Positions 33,248 to 45,435 of a stretch of 64,000 nucleotides of DNA are shown in pieces. Both the position numbers and the translations under genes were made by a program. This DNA is from Codonopsis lanceolata (Eukaryota > Streptophyta > Magnoliopsida > Asterales > Campanulaceae). The notes under the pieces are model-generated. The model did no database searches. It was given only the letters and a program-made list of their open reading frames with translations, and was not told the DNA's origin. The DNA lies in assembly GCA_013146195.2 (NCBI GenBank), contig CM028378.1, positions 8,361,350 to 8,425,349 on the forward strand, written 5' to 3'. Position 1 is the stretch's first letter. The number at the start of each line of letters is the position of its first letter.

Positions 33248-35566
33248 TTACAGAGGTTCTTGCATCGTGACCACCACTGGACTAGTCACAATGTGCTTCC
33301 CGTCTGACCACTCTATACTCCCACTCTTCATACTTGAACTCCCGGGCGACAACTTCACCGCCTCAACCGACACCCTCACAAGGAAATTCAATTTCTGCCC
33401 CACCCTCCTAAACACCAATTTCTCCGGCTCTACCGTCACCGCTACCCCACTCGGTGGCTTCACCTTCACTTTGTACACCGATTTCGCATCCCCCACATTA
33501 GTCACTTTCCGGATAAAGTGCGTCGACATCTTATGCTTACCGTATTGCTGAAACACTGCTGACATTGACGGGTAATTCAAATTGCCCACATGCCCAGCCT
33601 TTCTAGCCCCACTGCAATCCGAATTTTTCTTTGTAATCACTTGAATATTCTTGCTAGTGTAATTTGAATTGCAAAGAAAATCAACGTAATCATATGAACT
33701 TATGTCGTAAATTAAACCAGGGTCCATGGCCTTCTGAGGATGAACGTGTCCAGCCCCATAATCCATCACCGTCGATGAATTCCCCGTTGATTCATCAATC
33801 ATTGTTTCCCCTCGATTATCTACAGTGTACGCCGTTGTAGTAAGCGCCGATTTTATTGCAGCTGGGCTCCAATCTGGATGGGCCGCCTTCAACAGTGCAG
33901 CCAGCCCAGAAACATGAGGGCAAGCCATTGAAGTACCGGACAATATGTTAAACTCAGTCCGTCGCGTATCCGATGGAAGGCCGGACGGTCCAACTTTGTC
34001 AGGCCAAGCTGCGAGTATATTCAGCCCAGGCGCAATTAGATCCGGCTTCAATATTTCTGGAGATTCTGGATTGGGCCCTCGTGCAGAAAATGACGCCACT
34101 ACAGGTGCGGGCTGCACATTCACCCTTGTTCCTTTAAAGATTAATGTTGCTTTCGGCGGTGATTTGGACTTTGACGCCATAGTTATGTACTTCCGAATCT
34201 CGTCACCAGACGATGCACCGACGGCCGTTGCCGGTAACACGTGAACGTCGGCAACAAGGCCTTCACCGTCGAAGACTCCGTTGGCTAAAATCATTCCAAT
34301 TCCACCCGCTTTCTTCACTACTTCACCTTTCGCAGCTCTCGAATTGATGCCTCTGTCGCACAAGACTATTTTGCCCTCGACGTGTTTGGGGTCCAACGAA
34401 CCTTCCAGACAGAGTGAAGATGAGTAACCATCACTGCCTTCACTCCCAGCGTAAATTAGCGGGTAAAGGCGATGCGGTGCAATTGAAGGACCACCGTACA
34501 CGCTCACGCCGGGTATTATTTTTCCATTTCCGAGTTTAACGTCGGCGGGGAAGTTTCTATCAATTGCTCCGGCGCCTACGGTGGTGACCCAGGGTGCGAT
34601 GTTCGTGACAGTAAGACCGCCGGGACCACCATTGCCAGCAGAAGCGGAAACGAAGACGCCGGCATCAGAGGCTTCGTATGCGGCGATGGCAATGGCGTCG
34701 AGGTAGTAGGGGACAACAACGCCTCCAACACTAAGTGAAATGACGTCAACACCGTCGGCAACTGCAGCATCGAAGGCGGCGAGGATGTCGGCATCGAAGC
34801 ATCCGGCGTTCCAGCACACCTTGTAGGCGGCAAGACGAGCCTTTGGCGCCATTCCAGCCGCTACGCCGCGCGCGTAGCCGAGAGTGGATGCTGGAAATAC
34901 GTACCTACCGGCGGCAATAGATGCAGTGTGCGTTCCGTGGCCGTCTGAATCTCTCGGTGACCGGTACTCCACCGTTTCATTCATCTTTCCATTGGTGGCC
35001 TCGTAACCATCGAAAAAGTACCTTGCTCCGATCAATTTCAGGTTACAAGAACTCGAAGGGAAGCCTTTTGCGGCAACGCAAGTACCTTTCCACTTGGCCG
35101 GCACGGGACCAAGACCTTTATCGTTAAAACTCTGTCTTTCAGGCCAAATTCCAGTATCCAAAACTCCAATGACAAGATCCGAACCGAAATCGGACTCCTT
35201 CAACAAGCCAGCACTGTCGGAAGTCTTCAAGCCCAAAAACTCAGGGGAACGCGTGGTGTGGATGTTGCGAACTTGTTCGGGAATAATAGCGAGAATACAG
35301 GAGAGAGCTTGGAGCTTCTGAACCTGGGAGTTTGAAAGCTTAGCAGAAAATCCATGGAAGATAGTGTCGTAGGTGTGGATAATAGGAGTAGGAGTGGCTG
35401 GGGAAAGGGATGCAAGGGAAGAGTCGTACCAGTGCCTATGGGTGGGGAATACGGAGGGCTTGGCGTCGTGCTGGACGCGAACTATGTAAGTTTTATGGTC
35501 GTCGGTGGTGGCTGTGACGGAGGAAAAAATTAAGCAAAGGGAGAGGATTGTGGAAATGAGAGCCAT
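33248..35566 (-). CDS. SBT1.5: Subtilisin-like serine protease SBT1.5-like
   Basis: An intronless, uninterrupted frame encodes a complete plant subtilase (S8A) of 772 residues from the chosen ATG at 35566. The order is a signal peptide (MALISTILSLCLIFSSVTA), an I9 inhibitor prodomain (TYIVRVQHDAKPSVFPTH ... IPEQVRNIHTTRSPEFLGL) and the catalytic domain with Asp137 (VLDTGIWPE), His210 (DGHGTHTAS), Asn312 (SASAGNGGP) and Ser546 (GTSMACPHVSG). A PA domain is inserted before the serine, and a fibronectin-III-like C-terminus follows (STHFIRKVTNVGD ... TSPVVVTMQEPL). Length and text closely follow Arabidopsis SBT1.5 (At3g14240). Such enzymes are secreted to the apoplast; the substrate is unknown. 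The frame could also open 19 codons earlier, at 35623, but that would bury the signal peptide, so 35566 is preferred. A MULE lies about 260 bp beyond the stop. Open frames on the opposite strand are shadows. Confidence 0.95.
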   Translation of the reverse strand: MALISTILSLCLIFSSVTATTDDHKTYIVRVQHDAKPSVFPTHRHWYDSSLASLSPATPTPIIHTYDTIFHGFSAKLSNSQVQKLQALSCILAIIPEQVRNIHTTRSPEFLGLKTSDSAGLLKESDFGSDLVIGVLDTGIWPERQSFNDKGLGPVPAKWKGTCVAAKGFPSSSCNLKLIGARYFFDGYEATNGKMNETVEYRSPRDSDGHGTHTASIAAGRYVFPASTLGYARGVAAGMAPKARLAAYKVCWNAGCFDADILAAFDAAVADGVDVISLSVGGVVVPYYLDAIAIAAYEASDAGVFVSASAGNGGPGGLTVTNIAPWVTTVGAGAIDRNFPADVKLGNGKIIPGVSVYGGPSIAPHRLYPLIYAGSEGSDGYSSSLCLEGSLDPKHVEGKIVLCDRGINSRAAKGEVVKKAGGIGMILANGVFDGEGLVADVHVLPATAVGASSGDEIRKYITMASKSKSPPKATLIFKGTRVNVQPAPVVASFSARGPNPESPEILKPDLIAPGLNILAAWPDKVGPSGLPSDTRRTEFNILSGTSMACPHVSGLAALLKAAHPDWSPAAIKSALTTTAYTVDNRGETMIDESTGNSSTVMDYGAGHVHPQKAMDPGLIYDISSYDYVDFLCNSNYTSKNIQVITKKNSDCSGARKAGHVGNLNYPSMSAVFQQYGKHKMSTHFIRKVTNVGDAKSVYKVKVKPPSGVAVTVEPEKLVFRRVGQKLNFLVRVSVEAVKLSPGSSSMKSGSIEWSDGKHIVTSPVVVTMQEPL

Positions 35567-36105
35567 TAACTTGAAATGGTGGTGGGTTTGGGTAAGGCCA
35601 GGGAGTATAGCCTGAATGAGCATTTGGGTTTTGCAGGCGAGGAAGGAGTGCGTGTGGTTGAGGAGTTTAAAGTGGGAATAGAAACAGTAGGAGCTGAGCT
35701 GGTAGGAGTGATGAGTGTCAGGAAGTTGGATTTTATCGGGGATGGGATTGGGGCACGTACTGGGAGCTGTTTGAAATTTTTGAGAATGGGGTTTCTACGT
35801 TTTGGTAGTTTCCTTCTTAACTGAACTTTTTTTTGATTTCTTTCTTTCTTTCTTTTTGTGAATTTGTGAATGGTGAATACACCTTCAAAGACAAGAGTAT
35901 GCTGTAGACAGTAGACTGACCGCATGTAGAGCAGGGCAGAGTACAGTAGAGTAGGGGTTATTTAGGTACAAACTTAAAAAAGTCGGTTTTACATCTTTTG
36001 AACGGTTGAACCCATTGATTCGTCTTATAAATTAAAATTCATAAGAGATCTAGTTATTTTTTTTATTTTCCATTTTTATTTTTCTATTAAAACACTTTGT
36101 AGCAA
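35567..36105. promoter_or_regulatory. 5' flank of SBT1.5
   Basis: This is the presumed leader and promoter of the minus-strand subtilase. It has a GA-rich (minus strand) tract at about 35833-35860, common in plant leaders, and a weak TATA-like 'tttataagac' on the minus strand near 36020-36030. No transcription start can be fixed. Confidence 0.4.
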
Positions 36106-37500
36106 GTATATATATATATATATAATTGATGATGTGTATTATAGTTGTATTATCTTATTCAACTTTTGATATTTTAAATCCTCAAGCATCTACATCACTT
36201 AACTTGAAAATTTTCATTTTTTAACCATTAGCTAAAAAACAATAGTTAATATGATATTGTGATATTAATCTTTTATTATTAATAATAATGAAAATCTTAT
36301 ATAGAAATATTTTTACTACTAACATAATTTCTTAACTAATGTGAGATAATATTATTAGATTGGCATTAGGTGAGTACTTTACTCTAATGATCCACTTCAA
36401 ACACCATCGGTTCATACTTTAAGCTTTGATATCTTATTTATCAAAAACTTGATTTGGACAAATAAATATATAATTTTGATGCTCTCACTAAGTATAATAC
36501 ATTTGCATAATTACATTTGTCAACAAACAAATGACATGTAAAGAAATTTGTGCCTCGAGTTGTACAATTTTACAAAAAAAACTAATTTTTCAACAAGTAT
36601 TAGGTGAGTACTTTAACGATTTCCAAAATCAATATTAATTTTATAATCAACGTAAAATGCATCTCTACTATAATGACCAATAAAAGTGATTTAACAAATA
36701 TTAGTTGAAAATTGATATTGGTTTAAAAAGTATTTAGATAAATGATTTTTATTAAACTAATAAAAGATGATATATGTTCACAATTGTTAAAGTTGATGTT
36801 GACTTTAAAAGTCTTAATGCAAAATCTTATCAATAAAAATGATTTATTCCTCATTGATTACAAATAATTATTTTAGTTTAAAAGTTTTTAGATAAATTTT
36901 TTTTACTAACAATAGAATATATGTATCCCACATTAGATAGAAAATAATGTTGGTTTCAAAAGTCTTAGGATAAATGATTTCTACTACTATTATAAATAGA
37001 GTAAATGTATTTCACATTCGTTAGAAAATGAAAGTAGGTTTCAAAAGTTTTAAGATAAAATACTTTTAATGACTTTTAAAACTAACATCAATTTATAACT
37101 AATATAAGAAACATTACTTCTAATGGTAATATTAGTATAGATGTATTTCATATTGATTATAAATTCATGTTGATTTTAAAATTCGTTTAATAAAAGACTT
37201 CTACTTGTCACCATAGATAAGATGTATTTTACATTTTTTAGAAAAAAAATGTTAATGTATAAAAGTCTTCTACTATTATTAATGAGATATATTCCATATT
37301 GGTTAGAGTGTGATATATGTATTAAAAGTCTTTTTATAAAAGACTTATTACCAATAGAAAAGATGTATTTCACATTAGTTAATTTATAGATAATGTATCT
37401 CACATTGGTTACAAAGATATGCATTTCACATTATTTAGAAATTTACATTGATTATAAAAGTGTTTAGATGAAATAATTTTTATGTTATTATCAATAGAAA
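36106..37500 (+). mobile_element. Helitron-family repeat, first tandem copy
   Basis: From the TA run at 36106 the sequence follows the Helitron at 15537-18095 ('aaatcctcaagcatctacatc', 'gtgagataatattatta', 'gatttggacaaataaatata', 'atgacatgtaaagaaatttg') and then enters the same internal direct repeats. It runs straight into a second copy and has no terminus of its own at the right. Confidence 0.6.
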
Positions 37501-38742
37501 AGATGTATCACTTCACCAAACTATTGATATTGTTGAATCATCACTTGAGTTCTTTCCATAATACATCATCCCAAAATAATTGTCCACTTTGAAATTTACC
37601 TTTTTAGAACATCACTTTTACCACTTTACCCTTACTTTTTAACTCTACTTTAATTATAGGCCACATATACATGGACATTAAAGGAAACTACACATTAAAC
37701 CAATATAAATAATCAAGTCAATTACTTTTTTCTTAAACTGTACGCCGGATCAACCCAGACGATTATTTAGGGACGGAGGGAGTAGTTAATATGATATTTT
37801 GATATTAATCATTCACTATTAATCTCTTATATTGTTAATAATAGTGCAAATCTTATATAGAAAGACTTTTATTACCAACATCATTTTTTAACAAATATGA
37901 GATAATATTGACATTGACTGAGTACTTTACTCTTATAACCCACTTCTATCACCATACTTTAAACTTTGGTATCTTATTCATCAAAAAGTCGATTTGTACA
38001 AATAAATATATTATTTTGATACTTTCACTCAGTAGAACACATTTGCACAATTACCTTTACCAACAAACTAATGACATGTAAAGAAATTTGTGCATTAAGT
38101 TACACAATTTCTTTAACTAAAAACACTAATTTTTCAACAAGTATTAGGTGAATACTTTAATGATTTATAAAATGAACATTAATTTATAACCAATGTAAGA
38201 TAGATCTTTACTATAATTACCAATAAAAGTGATGTAGCAAACATTGATTAAAAATTGATATTGGTTTAAAAAATATTTATATAAATGATTTTTACTAAAC
38301 TAACAAAAGAATGTATATGTTCACATTTGTTAGAAGTTGATATTGGCTTTAAAAGTCCCTAAAAAAATCTTATCAATAAAAATGATTTATTTCTCATTGG
38401 TTACAAAGAATTATTTTAGTTTAAAAGTTGGTAGATAAAATTATTTTAGTAACAATAGAAGAGATGTATCATATATTATATAGAAAATAATGTTGGTTTC
38501 AAAAGTTTTAAGATAAAACAATTCTACTACTATTATTAATAGAATAGATGTATCTCAGATTCGTTAGAAAATGATGTTTGTTTCAAAAGTTTTAAGATAA
38601 AAGACTTCTATTATTATTAATAGAATAGATGTATCCCACATTCGTTAGAAAATGATATTAATTTCAAAAGTTCTAAGATAAAAGACTTCTACTATTATTA
38701 TTAATATAATAAATATATATTTCAAAAGTGTTAAAATAAAAG

Positions 38743-38783
<41 letters not shown>

Positions 38784-38821
38784 GTATTTCACGTTGGTTA
38801 GAAGACTTCCAATATTATTAC

Positions 38822-38874
<53 letters not shown>

Positions 38875-39049
38875 CACATTTGTTACAAAAATAATGTTAA
38901 TTTTATATTCCAATATTTAAATTATAATACCTAAAAGTTTAAAAATTATACTATTAATATTATTAAAAGAAGAAATATATATTATATTTAAAAATTATAA
39001 TAATATTATTACCCAAATGAACCGTATCAAGCACAAGCTCTATAACTAA
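37501..39049 (+). mobile_element. Helitron-family repeat, second tandem copy, with MITE insertion
   Basis: A second start of the same repeat ('actattgatattgttgaatc') is followed by a Stowaway MITE (37564-37782), then the family body again, internal repeats of about 80 bp, a (TTA)n run (38743-38782) and a (TA)n run (38826-38872). It ends 'agctctataactaa' before T at 39050, fitting the CTRR/T Helitron terminus, with only a weak hairpin (gtatcaagcac) before it. Confidence 0.6.
37564..37782. mobile_element. Stowaway-like MITE
   Basis: The right end 'agggacggagggag' precedes TA. The left end is degenerate. The interior is the family core in the orientation opposite to 8853-9110. Confidence 0.75.
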
Positions 39050-39050
39050 T

Positions 39051-39837
39051 GAAATTGAATAGCGTTACTGAAAAAGTTATTGTTAACTTCTACGTTGATT
39101 AAAATTAGTGTTTGATGCCTCCGTAGTCTACTTTTTTTTTTTTCCTTTCTAGTTTTGCTTCCTTACAAACGTTTCCTTTCATTTACCGTCAACAATAAAA
39201 TGAGATTATTTGCCATCATATCAGCAAGATTCATCAAAATCCCCATTTTCATAATTATAATAATCTCGTCGACCTGAATAAATGTTTTTAACGGATAAAA
39301 TATAAGGATTAAAAATATAATTAATAATATGATGTAAAATATATTATGATAATAATACTTATTACATAATTCTCTCTTTCATTAATTATGTATTCGTTAA
39401 CACTCACTTTCTATAAGATGTACAATAATTATAATATTAAATAAATGTACATATTAGAAAAATGGTAGAAATTTTATACACAAAGTCTTTAGGAATATTA
39501 GTTGGAAGATCTCAAAATAGAAAGTAAAAATATTTATTCATGACGGATTATACTTTCATTCGTTATGTGCAAAGAGTCGATTATTTCATTTTGAAATGTT
39601 TTACTTAAAAATTTCACTTAAAAAAATAGGTATAAAGTATCAATTTATTACTAATGAGCTACTAAAAGTGTCATTTTAAAAAGTTTGATTTTCAAATCGA
39701 GACTTTTTGTCCGAATTGAGGGAGTACTATATTAAAGTTTCCAAAATAATATTAATAAAATAATGGAATCTTTGCTCGGAACGGAGAGAGTATATAACTA
39801 GCATTAGAGTTGATTATTATTATAATACTCCCTCCGT
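39051..39837. other. Intergenic stretch with MITE-like fragment
   Basis: Positions about 39590-39730 resemble 600-800 and 19330-19475. The rest is AT-rich with no recognised feature. Confidence 0.4.
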
Positions 39838-40084
39838 CCTAAAATACATGATGGTTTGGGAGTGTTTTTTTGTTCCAAAATAAATGACACTTTGTAATTT
39901 TCAAAAACTTGTTTTCTTCAATTCTACCCATATATATTGACTCTATAATTCGTGTTTGGCTATTTAAACAAGAATGTCAAGACATTTCATTAATATTTAG
40001 ATAAGGACAACTTTAATCTTTATAATATGTTTTTTGGTGTGTGTTAAAAGTCTCAAAATGTCATATACTTTGAGACAAAGGGAG
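39838..40084. mobile_element. Tc1/mariner-type MITE of a second family
   Basis: It starts 'ctccctccgtcc' and ends 'gacaaagggag' with TA on both sides. The interior ('acatgatggtttgggagtg', 'aaatgacactttg') differs from the 8853-9110 family, so only the termini are shared. Confidence 0.75.
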
Positions 40085-41820
40085 TAATATTTTAAGATAA
40101 TCAAAATATTAATATCAAATATGAAAAAAATGTTAAAATATTATGAAAATTGAAACATTAATTTAAAAAATAAACTTTTAAAGTAAATCATCCAAAATAG
40201 TAGAGTAAATTAGGTGAAACACGTACAAAGTATCTAGTAGACTAGTAGTGGTGATTAATCACCGAGACTCGATTCATATTTTCTACACAATTAATAAAGG
40301 TATTATATTCAATTGATTTATAATTAAAACTTTACAAAAATAAAATTAGTAAGTTTCTTATAAAACCGTTTTATAAATCTTAATTCGTAAGATGGAGCTA
40401 TATAATCTCTTACAGTTCAATCCACCAACACACGGTGAGTCGAGTAAAAAGAATCTGTCTTACAAAAAATATTCATAAGATCGTCTTACATAAATATTTA
40501 CCAAATAAAAATAAACAGTTTTATTTAGAAATATGTAAAATAAAGATCGTTTTACATATACATGATGTGAACCAAATAAAAATAAACAGTTTTATTTTGA
40601 AATATGTAAAATAAAATAATGGATAAGGAAGGAGTATTTTTCATGGTCAATAAAAAAAGCATAAGCCTGTCATGGTTGTAATCTAGTTTAAGAAGCCTAA
40701 TATCCTTCCTAGGAGAACAATTAGAGAAAGTAGAACAAAATTATTCAATAATGAAGGCAAAATGACTTGATGGGCGTTGGCGCGCACTGATTTGAATAAT
40801 TGCTTGATGAATAGGATTACTTTCTTTCGAAAGCTAGTAAGCTAGTAAGCTAGTGGTCAAAAAGAAAAGCGTTCCACCGAAAAACCAGTGGGGTTTCAAC
40901 TTTCAACTTGATTTTATTTTCAATCTCAATCTAATACTCCTACTAACACCACCCATCAGTTTTTCCCAACTTGTAGTTTCTAGTCCCAACATCACCTTTT
41001 AGTTTACTTTATGATACTAGTAATACTTATTCTATTCAAAATGGTCAAAAATTGATTGATTCTCAAGCTCGCTAAAACCTGATAGGTTAACACTTGGTTT
41101 TTCAAGATATGTGTATATAAGGAGTTGCAAAATACGCACGCAAATTGGCATATCACTGCACTATTTGCATCGCTCTTGATTGCTCACGTTTTTTTGTTTT
41201 TGTATGTCTACATCCTTTTTATCAAATTTTCTTTCAATAGTGTATTTCTTAGTACTTCATTCAAGATTTCCATCTCTCTTTCTTTCACATAGAAAAAAAA
41301 AACAATGTATCACCTAGTTAATGTTGTAGGACTTATAATGGGACTCTGGTACAAGAGTTAGGCAAGCCATGCGAGGCGTCATGATACTTTTAGCGTAGAG
41401 AATGAAAAGGAAGGATGAAATTGAATAGAAAGTATAGTTAAAGAGAGTAATTAAAAAACATGAAAAGATACAGGGTCAGTATGAAATATAGTGGAACCTA
41501 CAAGGTGGAACCAGATGTTACCCTAAACCATTCATTGCATTGCCATTACGTTAGCCTTGCATAGAGATTGACGATGATAAGTACTTAATTTAATAGTACT
41601 GACTAAAGGATGTCGATGCCCGACACGTTTCTCTTCTGTCGGAGACTCTGCACACGTGCCCACTCTTTTTAACTGTCCGTTTTGACCTTTAATGTTCAAA
41701 TTTTTCTTTCCGATTCCATTCACCTCCTTTTTCTTTTTAACATTTTCAAATAACCTCCTACCTCCAACTCGCACGACATTTCTACTCATTAAGAAAAAAA
41801 TAAAAAAATTATCCAAATAA
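40085..41820. other. Intergenic stretch
   Basis: A possible TATA ('gtgtatataagg', about 41110) is not followed by a convincing frame. A short word around 40425 ('ccaccaacacacggtga') recurs just upstream of the XTH gene at about 57205. No gene is called. Confidence 0.4.
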
Positions 41821-42531
41821 AGATTAAAATATAATTTAGTCTCTGAACTTATCAATTTCGATTTATATGATAATTGGTATTGAAACTTTCTTATGTTGGT
41901 TTTTCAACTCAACTTTGGATTTTATGTTAGTCCTTGGTCACATTATCTTTGCATAATTAAATGTTTAATATTTTGTAAAAAAACAAAATTGCTCTCATTA
42001 ATTCTAAGAAACATCTATGTTTTTTTTTATTTTTTTATGAATTAAAAATTAATCTAAAATAAAATATAAAAAGAAAAAAGGAAATTAAAAGAAAAAATTA
42101 TAACCCCACCCAACAGTTACCCTATCCACCCACCCCCACACACGTCAATTATATATTAAAAAACTATAACTTACTCAATATGGTTAAAAAAAACTAGAAA
42201 TTACTCAATATGGTTCACAAATAGCGTCCAGGTTCACCTCAGTCATGGGTCTTGGACCCTTGGAAGTTGTAACCATCGAACGGTCGAACCTTCGACAAAC
42301 CTCGAGCACAACAGGCTCATCACACACCTGAAGAAGTCTTGAACCATTAAAAAGACTGAGAAAATGCCACTGCTGAAATGCAACTCTTCCACCGCCGCCT
42401 TCCTCTCTCTCTCCACCACCCTCACCTCCGACCGCCATCCAACAATTTCAAAAACCCACCATATTCTACCATGTCAACAACATCCTCAACCCATCAACAA
42501 CCCGATTCCCAACAACTTAAGTGGAGGAGAT

Positions 42532-42735
42532 TGTAATACCCCATTTCACATCGGGTAGGTGTGAGAATTATGTTTGATTTATAAGGTGGTCACACACTAC
42601 CTCTGGGCACCAACATCATCCACGAACTTTTGGGTCGGCTTGTGGTGAGCATGATGACCCAATGTGCTGCGTACTCAGTGGGCCAGTGTGTTGGTTACAC
42701 GTAGCGGACCGGGCTCTCGAGCTCGGGGCGTTACA
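42532..42735. repeat. TG...CA-bounded insertion (solo LTR-like)
   Basis: It starts TGTAATACCCC and ends GGGGCGTTACA, so its 11-bp ends are near-inverted. The 204-bp body ('cacatcgggtaggtgtgaga', 'gggtcggcttgtggtgagc') has no coding content. I see no target duplication. It could be a short LTR or another small element. It interrupts the MULE interior. Confidence 0.45.
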
Positions 42736-43227
42736 AAACCAGACACTCGTTCACCAATGACGCCAGAGGCCAGCACGTCCTCGACTGGGCCAACCAACCC
42801 AACCCTTTCCGCCGCTGCATCTCAGCTCCCCACCTCCCTCTCTTCCATCACCAACAACCTTGACCCGCCACAAACCCCACTTTACTCCTCATTTTTCAAT
42901 TATCTCCCAAATCCAAAACCCATCTTAAAATCCAACATTTTTCAATTCCTCTACAAGTCCTTAGCTCTATCAGCTTCGAAATCAACTGGGTTCTCAACCT
43001 GGTTCCTCAGTATAAACCTTAACAGTGGCAATTTACACCTAACCGAAGCCTACGTCATTTCCCCACCAATCAAATCACTCTGCAATTCCCCTTTCGTGGC
43101 TCATTACGTCCCGAAAAAGCATTCTTTGGAGCTCAAGGCCCAAATCCCATCAGAGTTCTTCCCCAATTTCTTTTCGGAAGGTTCTTTTCTTGTTGGGCTC
43201 TCTTCCATAATTTGGTGGGAAAGCTAG
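42736..43227 (+). CDS. Open frame inside the MULE, unknown product (captured?)
   Basis: A frame open for about 160 codons ends at 43227. The first plausible in-frame Met (MTPEASTSSTGPTNPTLSAA) is at 42757, after the LTR-like insertion. The translation is low-complexity Ser/Pro/Thr for about 40 residues, then a more protein-like stretch: LYSSFFNYLPNPKPILKSN, FQFLYKSLALSASKSTGF, then TWFLSINLNSGNLHLTEAYV and HYVPKKHSLELKAQIPSEFF. I do not recognise the family. Its position between MULE inverted repeats and its GC content above the surroundings suggest a captured host gene fragment, cut upstream by the 204-bp insertion. Confidence 0.4.
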   Translation, partial: KPDTRSPMTPEASTSSTGPTNPTLSAAASQLPTSLSSITNNLDPPQTPLYSSFFNYLPNPKPILKSNIFQFLYKSLALSASKSTGFSTWFLSINLNSGNLHLTEAYVISPPIKSLCNSPFVAHYVPKKHSLELKAQIPSEFFPNFFSEGSFLVGLSSIIWWES

Positions 43228-43656
43228 AAGTATGGTGAAAGGGAGTTCCGGTACTATAATCATATGCCAATTTCCTGTGTGCAATTGATACTTGGTGATG
43301 ATGTGAATACAGAGAAGGCATGTGTGGGAGTGTATGTGTGGGGTGGGGGGTTGTGGGGGGTTGTATGGGGTTGTTCGATTTGTGCTCAATTTTTTAATTT
43401 TTAATTTAATTTAATTTTAGGTCAATTTTCAACTCAGCAACAAATTGAGAATGTAAATGTTCATTAGAATTAGTGAGGGAAATTTTATCTTTTTACAAAA
43501 TATTTAACATTTCATCCAAAGATAACGCCACCAGGGAGGCATGGACTAACATGAAGCCCAAAGTTGGGTTGAAAAGCCACCATAGGAAAGTTTCAACATC
43601 AGTTACCATATAAATCGGAATTGGCAAGTTTAGAGACCAAATTATATATTAATCCT

Positions 43657-45435
43657 CAAAATAACCATCGTACTATTAGTAGATATTCGATTTGACAAAT
43701 CACATTACAATAAAATTGCGATCCCTCTATTAATGCACGTCAGCAAGTTCGTTACAATATTGGATGAAGCGTTACAACAAATTATCGAGTATATTGATCA
43801 AATTTATAATATAGTAATTTGGTTGATCAAATCGATTACTTACGAATAGTACGATAGTTATATAAATAATTTTTTGTTTTAAAAATAAGGAACTATCCTA
43901 CTATTCGTAATTGTAGGTAGGGGTGGTAAAATGAGTGTTATGGATAGTCATGTGTTAGTTTATTATTCATGCATAACCATAAATAATAGATTAACCCATG
44001 ATAATCTATAACACTTATTTTACCACACCACTAATAGTATGTAACCGATTAAAATAACTTACACATTATTTTAGCCTTTTCGTAAAACACTTCTGTTTCA
44101 CCGAAATAGTTTATTTATAAAAGAAAGAATGGACGACACTGAGTTGAGTTGAGTAGACGTTAGACGTTGGTTGTTTTACGCTTCTGAGAGTATCCCCAAC
44201 GTTTGTTTTTTCAAATTCTTAACATTGGGGAAGTGAGCCATAGTGGTCACATAGACAAGATCAAATTGACAAATAGGAGAGAGAGAGGAGAAAAACCTTC
44301 CAATATAGGAACCTGCAAGGTGGGCAGGGCTGTCGGCCAATGTGTGTGTGGGGAGGGGGGGAAGAGATTTTTATTTTATTTGGGTTGGTGTTAAATTTAA
44401 TATTTTTTGTGTAAGAATAGTATATAATAGGAAGATTTATTCTTAAGTGTGTAAGAAGAGAAAAATGTATAGGTGACAGTGAGACTCAGTTAAAAAGTTG
44501 TATAAAAGATTGATAAAAATTTTAACATTGGGAATGCTATGAGATTTGCAAATTGCAAGTGAAAAGGTAAAATATTTAAAGAAAAACACAAGGCAAGAGG
44601 ACAAGAAAGCTAGTCCTTCAAGACGAGGGTAGTGTGAGACATGAAGAAGGACCTAGACAACCAGTAAATAAAAGTCAAAAGAAAATAGAAAAGTGGGCCT
44701 GACGGAGAGATACTACTTATATAGGAGGGGAAAAGGGATGCTTTGTGAACCTTGTTTTAAATTATGGCAAAACATGCATAATGGGCCTCCCTCCTCACCA
44801 TCAGTTTAGTTTCATACTTAGACCATGATGTACAAAATTGGGTCCAGGTGCTGGTACAATTTAGGAAATTGCAATACTCCACCTTTCTCTGTTTTTTATT
44901 TTATTTTAGTGTCTACGTAATATTATTTGACTCTTTTATACATTAAATGGTTCTTAAATCAAGAGTCATGACTAATGTTCAACTAAAAATCTTAAATAAT
45001 TAAGATAAAGATTGTGATTAGGACATGTCATGATCTAGTTGTAAGTTAAATAAAAAAGATTGTATACCACCAGTAAATATAATTTAATAACACTTCATCT
45101 ATTCGAATCACAAAGGGATAAATGGGAAAACACAATTGATTATTGGTGGGTTGCCGGACCTTCAAATATAATTTTACCTACTTTAAAATACTAGTATAAG
45201 GCAAGCATGATTGAATCCACATGAAATGAGGATTAAGTTTTGTTTCAGTGATTGACATAAAAATTTAAAAGGGAGATTTTTGAATTGATTTATCTAATAA
45301 ATATAAATACAATTAACTAATTTTGCAAAGAAAATCATAAAGAAATAAAATAGAAACAGTTGCAAAACGAGTAAATAAATTAAGGAAATAACCACAAGAG
45401 CAAACTCCGATTCAAGGGTCGAGACATTCAATAAA
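43657..45435. other. Intergenic stretch
   Basis: I see no supported gene or complete element. A G-rich purine stretch is at 44340-44370. Confidence 0.4.

Larger units (their letters stand above)
41822..43655. mobile_element. MULE/Pack-MULE-like element with ~210-bp TIRs
   Basis: Left 41822-42035 and reversed right 43440-43655 match strongly over about 210 bp: 'atataatttrgtctctraac', 'gatttatatg', 'gttgaaactttc', 'tttttcaac', 'atgttagtcc' and 'gttaaatattttgtaaaaa'. The flanks ccaaataaa and tcaaaataa agree at 6 of 9 positions, a possible aged target duplication. The interior is more GC-rich and carries open frames but no transposase. Confidence 0.8.

Noticed and set aside
33267..35321. Open frames opposite and out of frame to the subtilase
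   Set aside because: They are shadows of a complete, motif-rich subtilase on the minus strand.
41105..41230. Promoter with TATA (gtatataagg)
   Set aside because: No convincing coding sequence or RNA follows it.
42532..42735. Cassandra-type LTR with 5S rRNA
   Set aside because: I could not find the 5S internal promoter or 5S-like sequence in the 204-bp insert.
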